A stretch of 64,000 bases of DNA from Beta vulgaris subsp. vulgaris. Lineage: Eukaryota > Streptophyta > Magnoliopsida > Caryophyllales > Amaranthaceae. The position numbers and the translations under genes are program-made. The stretch spans positions 50,228,285-50,292,284 of the forward strand of contig NC_079204.1 in assembly GCF_026745355.1 (NCBI RefSeq), given 5' to 3'. The notes beneath the pieces are model-generated. The model was not told the origin of the DNA. It was given only the letters and a program-made list of their open reading frames with translations, and did no database searches. This document shows, one piece after another, positions 47,583 through 58,782 of the stretch (within the stretch, counting starts at the first letter, position 1; each line of letters begins with the position of its first letter).

Positions 47583-49235
47583 ATTCGCCTCCTCCATCAT
47601 CTTTCGTCGACCGACGTCTGAGTTAGCTGTTCCACCGAGTTTCGTTCTTCATCGACGTTTAGCGGTGTCTGTTCGTTTGAAGTTTCATATTACTCTTCTT
47701 CATTTTTAGATTTTTGTTTTAGATCCTCACTTATTCTTGAAGGTTCCCTGTTTAATTTTCTTTTGTTGTTGTTTGCTCTACTCTTCTTCAATCAGTATTA
47801 TAAAGTTTGGCCAAATTCGAAGATTCCCGACGAAGAAAGAACCAACTGCATTAGTAATGAGCATATGTAATTTTTATTTGTCTTCAATTTGTAAAAGTTT
47901 GGCAAGTTTCAAATTGGTGATGAATAAAGAACCAATTCTAGCGATTTCCAGAATCTAGGAGTGAAGATGTAATTTTTTTTTATCTTTTTCTGTAACTTTT
48001 GGATTTGATGTATTAATTTTTGTAACGGGTCAATGTAAATATGAATGAATATTATTTTACCATATGTTATTTTGTGAATTTTAATTGTGAGCAATTTCGT
48101 TTACTTCGATACTGTTGATTTTTGCTTGGTTTATCCTCCTTCAAATTCTTGAAATTGATTTAGATTTTAAATGGAATTATAAAATTAGTAGCATCTCTCA
48201 AAATTGAAGGGATGGCGCTGATTTTTTTCTTTATTTTGTCTCCTTTAATTACCTACCGATTAAAGCAGACGGTGGTTTTGCCGACTGTTCAACAGTCGTT
48301 ATCATCGAATTACCGACAAACCTTTTACCGACTGAAGCAAAACGACCGCTTAGCAGTCGGTGATTATAATACCGACCGTATTTGGGAAATTACCGACCGT
48401 TTTAGACGGTAGTCAAAAATGCGGATTCTTGTAGTGTGTGTATGACTAAATGTACATTAACTTCACTAACATACATGCATAACTAAAAATCGTTATCTAA
48501 TGGTCTTTGCATCATATCTCCAACAAACTTTGGTCTTGCGGACCCCAAATCCACATTTAAATGCATAGTCAGCATTGTATAATTTGTAAGTTTCTTCGTC
48601 ATTAGCAACCTCTTTGTGTATCACTTCAGATATCTCATACTCAACGTATTCTATAGACACATAACAACATGATTGTAACCCAATTAATGTACATGAATGT
48701 CAACAGAGTGTACATGCAAGGTACGTGCATGTAAATGCAACTGTAGGTGGAGCTAATAATAAAAAAAAGGTACTGCAACCAACGCAAATAAGGATAAATC
48801 ATAATGTACACTAATGGTCATTACTTTGATCAATGAAAATCCCCAAATGTACACTCGTATAGTATTGTACACCAAACCATATATATGCATTTGTACATTA
48901 AAAAAATTGTTTCAGCAAATAAATACCATAATTTCCTGGTCATTCATCTTCTCTTTCACCTCCATCACCTAAATCTCCCATTGCATTAGAAGAAATAACA
49001 TTATCAATTGGAATTCCATCATTTCCACTTATATCCCCCATTTTATAAATTGAGTACATAAAACATGCAAAGTTTTAAAAATGCAAAATAGAAAATAAAA
49101 TCAAATATCAAAATTTTGAAAATTTATAATAGAAATGAATGAAAATCAGGGAGAAATAAATGAAGAACAAAATAAATGAGAGAGAGAATTGAAATGGTTC
49201 TTGAAAAATAAATAAGAGAGAAAGATAGTGGATGA

Positions 49236-50636
49236 TGAAAGGCGTGTCGCGTACCTAGTAAGAATTACCTAACTAGTCCTCCTAACTAATGTAGTCGGGC
49301 AAGTAAGGGTCGAATCCCAAGAGACTAACTGACTCAAAGTAGCTAAATTGACTCTAATTAATACTAAGCAAGTAATCAATATAAGTGATGATGAACTAAT
49401 CTAAGTAACTAAAACAAATAAATTATCAAGAGTGAATCAAAGACTAAAGACATCTAGGTTTAAGTACCCCACTAACACGAATTAATGCCACAACAATCCC
49501 TTTTCCCTTAATTAACTAATAAATAACTCATAGGATAGACGCGCCCTAATAATACTAAGGATTTCTTTCGATCAATCAATAGCTTCCCTAACAATGCAAT
49601 CATGCCTATTTTCATGGAGTCATGCAAATTAAGGACTTTAGACATAGCATCCTAACATCCTAATAAATTCCATCAACTACTTTCGTGATGATTTCCTTTA
49701 TCTTAAATTAGGGTTCTAGATTCGATTAAGATTCAACTTTCGTTGCAAAAATAATCACATTCAAATATTACTATTTCTAGTCATAAATTGATAATTAAAA
49801 CCAACCCTAAAATAAATGAATCATAAATTAATCAAAGTTTGGGAATTGGGAATTAAACAAGCATCAATTCATTTAGGGTTCAACCTAACCCTAGAATAAA
49901 AAACTACTCACACATGATGATTGAATAAACAAAATAAATATTAAAAGAAAGCATGATTAACAATAATAATAAATAGAATAGAGAAGAGAAAATAATACTT
50001 GAATTAATTGAAGAAATTGCAAACTTGAATGTCGAAACAAAAACTTGAGGAAAAAAATGGAGAATGGCATGATATCACGTGAAGCGTCCAAAAAGCCAAG
50101 TAAAACTCACGTTATCTCTCTCAAAGAATCTCCCTTTTCAAATTCTATCCAAAACCTATTTATATCTATCCAAATACAAGGAGTTTGACTAGGATTTGGA
50201 CTCCTAAAACACTCTAAAACTAAGATTACGTAATATTGAAATTGGAGACCGCCATGGCCTTGCGGTAAGCTTGAAAGGACCGCCAAAGGGTGGCGGTTTA
50301 TGCTGTTTTTTTGTTCTCTTGCTATCAAAAGTCCTTTTGTAGCTCCTTAGGCATGGTAATTAATGGTTACCAAAGCCATATCGCAATATATCTTCAAAAT
50401 CATCGCAGGATAAAGCTATCAATCCATCTGAATGCTCCGCAATCATCCAAGCTTTCGTGCAAATCCCAATCAACTCCAATAAACGCCATAATCCTACAAA
50501 AACAAAACAAATACCTCCGAGAAGAGCAATAGCGAAAAGTAAAGAATAATAGCTCTAAGAGATTAAATATATGGGAAAAATATGGTGAACACACACAAAT
50601 ATATCACATAAAAATGAGTATATAAACGTGTTATCA
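49236..50636 (-). mobile_element. Solo LTR (1401 bp) inside the TIR element
   Basis: Plus-strand ends TGAAAGGCGTGTCGCG and ACGTGTTATCA, flanked by a 5-bp duplication GATGA (49231-49235 and 50637-50641). It has no coding region. A GTCGCGTACCTAG...GGGTCGAATCCCAAGAGA layout near one end is typical of plant gypsy LTRs. The host on each side carries copies of TTCTTGAAAAATAAAT, an older tandem duplication. Confidence 0.75.
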
Positions 50637-50819
50637 GATGAGTTCTTGAAAAATAAATGAGAGAGAAAGAGAGTGGATGAGTGAGTGAGTGATGAGAGAG
50701 AAAGAGCTGACCCACTTTCAAAAATATTGCCAAAAGCCAACCAAATTTTTGGCTCCCATAAAACGACGTCATTTAGGGGAAGGTGTAGGATGTTCATCCT
50801 ACTCCCTTCCCCAGGATCT

Positions 50820-51281
50820 AATTTGCGTGTTTTCTGCATTACCATTTTTTTTCAAGTTTACGACCTTAAAGTTTCTAACTCGCTAAGAATTAATACCTTA
50901 GCTCATTTCAGATGAAGAATCTGGCCCGACATATATTACCTTCGTGGCTCATATACATAAAAAAAAATGGTAGAGTGGCTTGTCATTATGAGAGTTTCTC
51001 GTGATCATAGTATTAGCATGGCTTTACATTTTTACATGATGTGCTCTTATATAATACATATGCTTGTGATGCATTGTTTGATGTGAGAAAGTCGAATACT
51101 CAAGTTTGAAGAAACAAGGATGAAAAGTAGCTATATTGTTCCATGTAATAATAAATAACTTGGTTTGTCAGTTTATGTACAATGAATAAATTATTGTTGT
51201 TTAAAGTATGATTATCATAATTATTTATGCATACTTGACTTAGTAGTATAAATATTAGAATGAACATATCTTCATGATAAA
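50820..51281. other. Intergenic, no gene recognised
   Basis: AT-rich DNA between the TIR element and the Helitron. Confidence 0.5.
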
Positions 51282-51541
51282 CTAGTTATTAGGCCCACGC
51301 AATGCTCTTGGTAAGAAAAAAATTTATTTACTGATATTGTACGTAAAATGATAACACTAAATATCACTTGGTCTATTAGTTAAGACTTTAGTTTATGAAT
51401 TTGAGATAATGGAATTAAAGTCTATACTACCCAATTTCTATTTTTTTTAGTGTATATAGATTAAATGAAGTAAAACACCCTTATTGAGAATGCCACGTGG
51501 CACTATTTCTTGTTTAGGAACGCCATTTTAATATATATAGA
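51282..51541 (-). mobile_element. Small non-autonomous Helitron (260 bp)
   Basis: Minus-strand 5' end TCTATATATATTAAAATGGC, internal TGCCACGTGGCA, 3' hairpin GAGCATTGCGTGGGCC, then CTAG and T. The flanking bases fit an A/T target. It carries a tRNA-like A/B box pair, as does 39717-39983. Confidence 0.85.
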
Positions 51542-51716
51542 TTGTTTATATAAGAAAAAATTTCCAAAAAAAATAAATGAAAGTCTATTAAACAAATAAA
51601 ATAATATTTTTTTTAAAAAAAATTGATCTCCCAAGTGTTTCATAAAAGATTTTTCTACTTTTACTTTTATATGGTAAAGTTTTATTCTATTATCATACTA
51701 TTTTTCCAGTTTTCCC

Positions 51717-51955
51717 TGATAAGTCATCGTAATCAATCAAGGATATCAATCTCCCCTTATGATCTTGTAATATCTCTCAGTTATAGTATTTCTTTATTTA
51801 TATAATGTTTAGGTGTCAATCTTCCTGTAATTACGCTAGGTAATATTCTTTGATTAGTTAAGTTTGCTTTCCTTCTATTTTAGTGTAGTTGATGTACATT
51901 ATATATTGGTTAGCTTGATTAAAAAAATATTCATCAAATGTTTTCACCATTTATA
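51717..51955 (+). repeat. 5' LTR of the copia element
   Basis: 239 bp, differing from the 3' LTR at four positions (three transitions and one A/T change), no gaps. It should hold the element's promoter. Confidence 0.95.
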
Positions 51956-52008
51956 TGGTATCAAGAGCTTAGATCATTTTTTCTCTCTTTTCAAATCATC
52001 CTTTCGTA

Positions 52009-55000
52009 ATGGGCAGCAATGGCAACACCATACCCAACTCATACGAACCTTCTAAACCTTTTGTTCTCATCAACCTCTCCAATGTCATTAAGCTAACCCC
52101 GTTCAATTATCTCTCATGGAAATCCCAAATCCAAGCCATTCTTTTTGGCCATGATCTTCTCCACTTCGTCGACGGTACCCACTCCTGCCCACCCGAAACA
52201 ATTACCACAAACTCTGGAACCACAACCAACCCAGCCTATCAAACTTGGCAACGCAAAGATAAGCTTATTTTCAGCAGTCTTCTCGGCACTCTCTCTCCCG
52301 CCATTGTTTCTCTTGTTTCTCATGCCACCACTACTCACGCTGTTTGGACCACCCTTTCTACTACCTATGCCAACCCTTCCCAAGGCCATATTCTCCAAAT
52401 TAAAGACCGCTTCGACACTATCACAAAAGGTAATCAATCCATCATGGACTACATGCACTCCATCAAAGCATGTACCGATGAACTCTCCTTCATGGGTAAA
52501 CTCATGGATAATGAAGACATCATCGCAAAAATTCTCAAAGGCCTTGACGAATCTTACAAACCCATTATTGATGTCGTCCGTGCTCGTGACTCTCCCATTA
52601 CTTTTGAGGCTCTTCATGGAAAGCTTATCCAACATGAAATACTTCTCAAAAAAGAAGCTCAACCATCCTCCTTGCCTGCTAGTGTTCATGTTGCTACTCA
52701 TCGTCAAAACCATGGCTATCCTCGCAGCACTAACACCTCTTTTATCGCCCCAAATAACACCAACACCAACCGCACCCCAAAACCCTTTCTAGGTAAGTGT
52801 CAATGGTGTCGCATTGTCGGTCATGTAGTCTCTCAATGCCCCACCTTTAAACAACTTTTCCCTCACATAGTTTTCCCAAATCCTCCCCGTACTACTCCTA
52901 CTCCTCAAGCTAACGTCGCCACCCTTGCCACTCCCTCTTCATCTTCTTGGCTTATGGACAGTGGTGCTACGCACCATATCACCAATGATTTGTCCAACCT
53001 AGCTTTACATGCCCCTTATGACGGTTCCGACGATCTCATCATTAGCGATGGCTCCACTCTACCTATCTCTCATATTGGTTCTTTCTCTATCTCTACTTCT
53101 CATAAAAATTTTAAATTTTCCAATGTTTTATTTGTGCCATCCATCTCACGTAACATTCTATCGATTTCTCAATTTTGTATTGAAAATAATGCCCTTGTTG
53201 AATTCTTACCCACTTCTTTTGGTATTAAGGATCGCTCAACGGGTCTCACTCTCCTCCAAGGGCCAACTAAAGGAGGCATCTATGAATGGAAACCATCCCC
53301 TCCTCTTGTTCACTCCAATGTTGTTGCTCCTCATCATAATTGGCATCACCGTTTGGGTCATCCCTCTATCAACATTATCAAAACTCTATGTAGTCAAGTC
53401 CCTCTAAACATTTCTTTTCCTACTCATCATAATTGTAATTCTTGCAGTATTAATAAAAGTCATAAACCCCCCTTCTCCCAATCTTCTCTCAATTCTACCG
53501 CTCCCCTAGAATTAATTTTTTCGGATGTTTGGACTGCTCCTATTCTTTCCTATGATAATTTTAAATATTATGTCTTTTTCGTTGACCATTTTACTAAATA
53601 TATTTGGTTCTATCCTCTCAAGCGAAAATCAGACACCTCTAACACTTTTCACCGCTTCCGCGCTCTAGTTGAAAAATTCTTTAATCGTCCTATTATTCAA
53701 TTATTTTCCGACAATGGCGGAGAATATCTCAAACTTACCCCTAATCTCCTGAACAATGGTATCTCTCATCTCACTTCTCCGCCCCATACTCCCGAACATA
53801 ATGGATATGCTGAAAGACGACATCGCCATATTGTTGAAATCGGCCTCACCCTTTTGTCTCATGCCAATCTTCCTCTTACTTTGTGGCCTCATGCCTTTAC
53901 CACTGCTACATATCTTATTAATCGTCTCCCTACTCTTACTTTTCACAACTTATCCCCTTACCTAAAACTCTTTAATACTACTCCTAATTACACCAAACTT
54001 CGCAGTTTTGGTTGTCTTTGTTATCCGTGGTTACGACCCTACAACACCCACAAAATGCAACCTAAATCCACTCCTTGTATATTTGTTGGTTATTCCTCCA
54101 CTCAAAGTGCCTATCATTGTCTCGATCCCAAAACTCACCGAATTTATACCTCTCGACATGTAAAATTTGTTGAGTCACAATTCCCTTATTCTACTCTATG
54201 CTCCTCACCTTCTGCTTTTGTCTTATCTCCTCAAGACTGGTGCACTCTTTCTTTACCTATTATTTGTGGCACTAATGCGGTCAACACTCCTAATAATAGT
54301 GCACCCCATGAAACCCATAATACCACAAATACTCCTCACGTCACTCCCTCACCCCTACCTAATCAAGATGAACCTACCTCCCCCCCCCACTTAATTCAAC
54401 AGAAATCCCTCATATTCCTACCATGCATTCTACCCCACATTCGCATGATAACTCATCATCTCCCACCTTGACATCTTCTACACTCCCTGCATCACCCAAC
54501 TCCCCATCACCCTCACTCTCACCACCCTCGCATCCGATCTACCCACACGCACCATCATAACTCGCCTCACCAACAACATAATCAAACCCAACCCCAAATA
54601 CCTTAACCATGTCTCTATCTCTCCTCCCCACGCACCTACAACTGCTATTACAGCTCTCAAAGACCTCATATGGCGTGCCGCCATGCAACTTGAGTTTGAT
54701 GCTCTCACCCGTAATAATACATGGCAACTTGTCCCTTCTCATGCCTCTTAAAATGTTATTGGGTGCAAATGGGTCTTTCGAATCAAATATAATTCGGATG
54801 GTACTGTTGAACGATGCAAAGCTCGACTAGTTGCCAAGGGCTTTCACCAACGCCCTGGCATTGACTATTCTGAGACTTTTAGCGCCGTCATACGACCTAC
54901 CACAGTTCGTCTCATTTTATCCTTAGCCGTTTGTCGTGGTTGGTCTCTCCGTCAACTCGACATAAATAACGCTTTTCTTCAAGGAACTCTCACTGAGCAT

Positions 55001-56194
55001 GTTTATATGTCCCAACCAACAGGCTTTATTGACAAAGAGCATCCTACCCATGTTTGTAAACTTAACAAAGCTATCTATGGCCTCAAACAAGCTCCACGAG
55101 CTTGGTATACCGAACTTAAAAATTTTCTACTCTCATCGGGTTTTCACAACTCCATTTCTGATCCTTCTCTCTTTTTATATCAACACGGCACTTCCATTCT
55201 CTATCTTTTAGTTTACGTCGATGACATTATCGTCACTGGTCCTTCTCACAGTCATCTCACTCACTTCATCAACACTCTAGCTGCTCACTTTTCTCTCAAA
55301 GACCTTGGTCCTCTCTCCTATTTTCTAGGTGTTGAAGTCGTGCCTAATACCCATGGATTATTTCTTAATCAAACTAAATAATACATTCATGACCTGCTAA
55401 CCAAATATAACATGCATGACTCTAAACCTGTCTCCACTCCTTTAGCTCTCAACCCTCCCCTCACTTACTCCACAAGCTCTCCAATTTGTAACCATAAAGA
55501 TTATCGAGCCATTCTTGGTAGTCTACAGTACCTATCCTTCACCCGTCCCGACGTCGCCTATGCTGTAAACAAATTATCCCAATATGTGCATTGTCCTTCC
55601 AATGATCATTGGCTTGCTCTCAAAAGGTTACTACGTTACTTGAATGGTACTTCTCACTATGGTCTTCAACTTCACCGCCAATCTCCATTACGTCTACATG
55701 CCTTCACGGATGCAGACTGGGCAGGTGACAAAGATAACTATATTTCTACTACTGGTTACCTAGTCTATCTTGGTCGCAACCCGGTTTCATGGAGCTCCAA
55801 GAAACAACGTGCTTTGGCCCGTTCCTCTACGGAAGCAGAATTTCGAGCTGTTGCTGATACAACCGCCAAGGTCATTTTGCTTCGTTCTTTACTCCTTGAG
55901 CTTAATATTACATTACCAAAGCAACCTGATATCTATTGTGACAATCTTGGTGCCACTCACTACTCTACTAATCCTGTTTTCCACTCTCGCATGAAGCATC
56001 TTGCATTGGCTTTTCATTTTGTTCGAGAACAGGTACAACTTGGCACCATTCGAGTTCAACATATATCCGGCGATGATCAGCCGGCAGATGCACTCACTAA
56101 ACCATTACCCAAATCTCGTTTCTACGCATTACTTGCCAAGATTGGACTTTCCAAAAGGACGTCCATCTTGCGGGGGTGTGATAAGTCATCATAA
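52009..56194 (+). pseudogene. copia gag-pol polyprotein (interrupted)
   Basis: The ATG at 52009 opens an 820-codon frame. Gag with a UBN2-type domain comes first, then a zinc knuckle CQWCRIVGHVVSQC (from residue 264), protease DSGA (Asp317), a gag-pre-integrase HRLGH block, and an integrase core with Asp506, Asp568 and Glu602. A run of nine C at 54380-54388 marks the likely frameshift in the linker, and the frame changes again before about 54590. The reverse transcriptase (YVDDIIV at about 55214) and RNase H (DADWAGDKD at about 55710; ALTKPLP near the end) follow in another frame, with stops at 54749-54751 and 55379-55381. So the first half is intact but no full polyprotein can be made. Confidence 0.92.
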
Positions 56195-56417
56195 TCAATC
56201 AAAGATATCAATCTCCCCTTATGATCTTGTAATATCTCTCAGTTATAGTATCTCTTTATTTATATAATGTTTAGGTGTCAATCTTCCTGTAATTACGCTA
56301 GGTAATATTCTTTGATTAGTTAAGTTTGCTTTCCTTCTATTTTAGTGTAGTTGATGTACATTATATATTGGTTAGCTTGATTAATAAAATATTCATCAAA
56401 TGTTTTCACCATTTATA
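56179..56417 (+). repeat. 3' LTR of the copia element
   Basis: Partner of 51717-51955. The coding region ends at 56194 and overlaps its first 16 bases. Confidence 0.95.
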
Positions 56418-56422
56418 TTCCC

Positions 56423-58035
56423 AACTTGTTAGATCCACATATATAAAAGATGATAGATTTTGAAAGATAAAGTCTTGTTTGATAAGTTTTTATGCCCATT
56501 GTAGTGTAATGAAGTCAATTGACTTCGGATAAGAACGACTAAACTAAAGATCGATGATGATTATGCAAATGAATATGAAAGCAAATAAAAGCAAGGAAAT
56601 AAAGGAGACTATGTCATCATATCAATAAGGAGATTACTCCTATTGTTAAAAGATACTATGTTCTCTTAATTGTTATAGTCATATCTCTAAACAAGGAAGA
56701 ATTTGAGTCATGAAAAATCTGACTCTACATAATGTTCTCTTATAAAACTTTTAGATTTGAGCTTATACAAGAGAAAATCAAAAATCAGTGGCACTGAGTA
56801 TGACACAACATTTATCGATGAATCTTTTATGTAATTTTCATAATATACTAAGCGTTGAGTTGGGTACATGAGTATGTATTTGATTCAACTTAGCAACACT
56901 TATATTAGAGGTCATTAAAGGGTGGGTTGGGCTTCGGGTTGGGTCGTCACAAAATAAATCAGCCCGGCATCAACCCACATGTCGAGCTAGGTCAAACATT
57001 GGGCCGTTTTGTGCCTAACACCCGTTGTTTTGGGCCAATTATACCAAACTTTTCGCACTAGTAAAAATTCAAACTAAAAAACTCATTTTTCAACTGCCCA
57101 AGTCCCAAAACACATCCTAAAAAATTTTAAATTAGGTTGGATTAAGCCCAGAAACCAGGCCTAAGAATTCTGCCCAAAACCCGGGCATTTTTCTAGCCAA
57201 GTCGACCTTGATCATCTCTAACTTATAGCTAAGTGTTGGGGAGCCTCTTGTATCTTGAGTGATATATAAGGAATTTAGTATTAATTAGTTGATTTAAGGG
57301 ATGTGAATCTTAGAGTAGAAATTGAACCACGTTAGACCTCTTTTATATCTCCATTTTGTGTTTCAACTCTATCTCGTGATCTTTATTTCAGTTGAAATAC
57401 AATTCATGTCAATTTTACAGTCATAACTTAAAGAGTTGTGATTTTTTTGGAAGTTATTTTTTTCAATCCATTTGATCTTTTTTATCTATTTATTAATATC
57501 CTACAATTTAGAAACTTGTTTAGGTTCAATCAAGTGTAAACATATAATGTGAAATTCATTTTTTAAAAACCAATAAAAGATAGTTGGTTTAATTCAATGT
57601 TGTTGTTTTTTTTTTTTTGACGGGAATTCAATGTTGTTTATTAGGTAAAGAAAATGTAATATCAAATATCACCTTTGTTTGAATGCAACATCTTGATCAA
57701 TTTTTTCTTTAAAGTAAGAAGTTAGGTAAGCCTTTTTCATAATAGATTTTGAGTATTTGAGTCACTAAACTACTACCATAATACATTACTTCTTTTGTTT
57801 TTAAATAAATGCGTCATATTTTTGACTTTTTACATCATTTAGATACTAACTTTGACCATATTAACTTGCTAGTATGTAAAAATAAATGAATGTTATTAGG
57901 TTAATCGTAATGAACATTTTCAAATACTAATTTAAAATAAATTTTATAATACAAAAGTAAACATATTAATGGTCAAAGTTGTGCATTAATAAATATTTCT
58001 GATCAATATAATACAACTATTAAGAAAAACAACAA
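56423..58035. other. Intergenic, no gene recognised
   Basis: AT-rich DNA between the copia element and the TypA promoter region. At 56920-57230 there are GGGTTGGG, GGCCCGG and CCGGGC phrases typical of decayed hAT-like elements. A Stowaway-type left end may lie near 57788 without a right end. Confidence 0.5.
57591..57638 (-). repeat. Tiny retroposition scar: poly(T) between 14-bp direct repeats
   Basis: AATTCAATGTTGTT occurs at 57591-57604 and 57625-57638, flanking 20 bp made of a T-run plus GACGGG. On the minus strand this reads CCCGTC followed by a poly(A) tail, so it looks like an extremely 5'-truncated LINE or SINE insertion with its target duplication. Confidence 0.6.
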
Positions 58036-58424
58036 GGTGTTTGACAATTAGAGTTTTGGAGCAAAAAAAATTTTGGACCACTTTTTGAGTTTTGACTAGT
58101 CAAAAACTCTAAAAGAGGTGTTTGATAAATAGAGTTTTAGACAGAGTGTTGGAATGAACTCTCAAAATGAAAAAGCTCCTAATTTAGAGGATTAGGTACA
58201 AATATGCTTAATGACTTTTTTTGCCTCTAATAATACTACCACACTTGTATTAAAATGTCTATAAATGTCATTTTACTCAAACAAATAACAATAAACTTTT
58301 AACAATAAGTTAATTGTTACCAAACACATTTATAAAAAAAAAATTTGTCAAATTTGCCGAACAAAAAATTAAAACTCTAACAAAACTCTAAACTCTAACA
58401 GCTAACCTTTATTTGCCAAACAGG
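58036..58424. repeat. TTTGGCAA-type MITE upstream of TypA, related to 36040-36459
   Basis: Ends GGTGTTTGACAATTAGAG and TTTGCCAAACAGG, reading inverted relative to the 36-kb copy, with shared inner sequence. It lies about 360 bp upstream of the TypA start codon. Confidence 0.65.
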
Positions 58425-58486
58425 GCGGAAAGTTCATAAATGGAACATATTATAACAACGATGAAAAATGGCAAAACCCTCAATAT

Positions 58487-58492
58487 GGCCCA
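58487..58492 (-). promoter_or_regulatory. Possible site II promoter element (TGGGCC) of TypA
   Basis: GGCCCA on the plus strand is the inverse of TGGGCC, the site II motif common before plant translation and organelle genes. A telobox-like AAACCCT lies at about 58474. They are about 290-310 bp before the start codon. Called on motif only. Confidence 0.35.
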
Positions 58493-58782
58493 ACCTTATC
58501 ATCATCCAACTATTTTTTCCTCAACAGTCAAACCCAAAAAAACATACTTCTTCACATTCCTGTGGCTATTAAGGCAACTGAAGCAGTGAAATGCCCAAAT
58601 GCCACAAGTTCGATCCTCAGCCGCCAAAAATCAAAAAAAGAAGGATAACGCAAAAAAATGAAACGAACCATAAAACAACTCTTCTTCCTCATTTTAGTTT
58701 TCCTCCTTTCATTGCTCTCCACTCTATCATCTCTCCCCAAAACTTCAAGCACAGAGGAGAGAGAAAGAGGGAGCGCCAAAAA

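Larger units (their letters stand above)
44652..48436. mobile_element. Non-autonomous CACTA transposon (3.8 kb) carrying a solo LTR
   Basis: TIRs CACTACAAGAATCTGCCATTTT and CGGATTCTTGTAGTG (ends quoted in part) with a 3-bp duplication TGT (44649-44651 and 48437-48439). Subterminal repeats are based on ACCGACCG and ACAGTCGGT. Next to the inserted LTR the remaining interior (44880-45038 and 47588-48200) is CT-rich leader-like then T-rich intron-like, as in the other CACTA. No transposase; about 1.24 kb without the LTR. Confidence 0.92.
43794..50819. mobile_element. Hairpin-ended TIR element, long copy, with nested insertions
   Basis: Second copy of the 26108-27110 element. The left end is palindromic TAGGATGAGCATCCTA at about 43799; the right end is TAGGATGTTCATCCTA at about 50786, followed by AGGATCTAATTT as in the first copy. 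Internal blocks such as CCAAATGTACACTCGTAT are shared. A unit of about 150 bp is repeated in tandem at 44335-44618. Inserted into it are a CACTA element (44652-48436) and a solo LTR (49236-50636). Without these the copy would be about 1.8 kb. Confidence 0.7.
51712..56422 (+). mobile_element. Ty1/copia LTR retrotransposon (4.7 kb)
   Basis: Two 239-bp LTRs (51717-51955 and 56179-56417) with a 5-bp duplication TTCCC (51712-51716 and 56418-56422). The LTRs begin TGATAAGTC and end TTTATA, so they terminate TG...TA, not TG...CA. A primer site TGGTATCAAGAGC starts directly at 51956, close to the initiator-Met tRNA type. A G-rich polypurine tract lies just before 56179. The LTRs differ at four positions. 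Small size and domain order (integrase before reverse transcriptase) suggest the Ale/Retrofit group; that assignment is an inference. Confidence 0.95.

Noticed and set aside
52114..52713. 199-codon minus-strand frame under copia gag
   Set aside because: Mirror frame of the real gag coding sequence, with no known domain.
57782..58030. Stowaway-like left end near 57788
   Set aside because: No inverted right end or TA duplication found.
58591..58782. In-frame upstream ATG of TypA
   Set aside because: The added 64 residues are basic and not transit-peptide-like, and the next ATG gives a typical plastid transit peptide.
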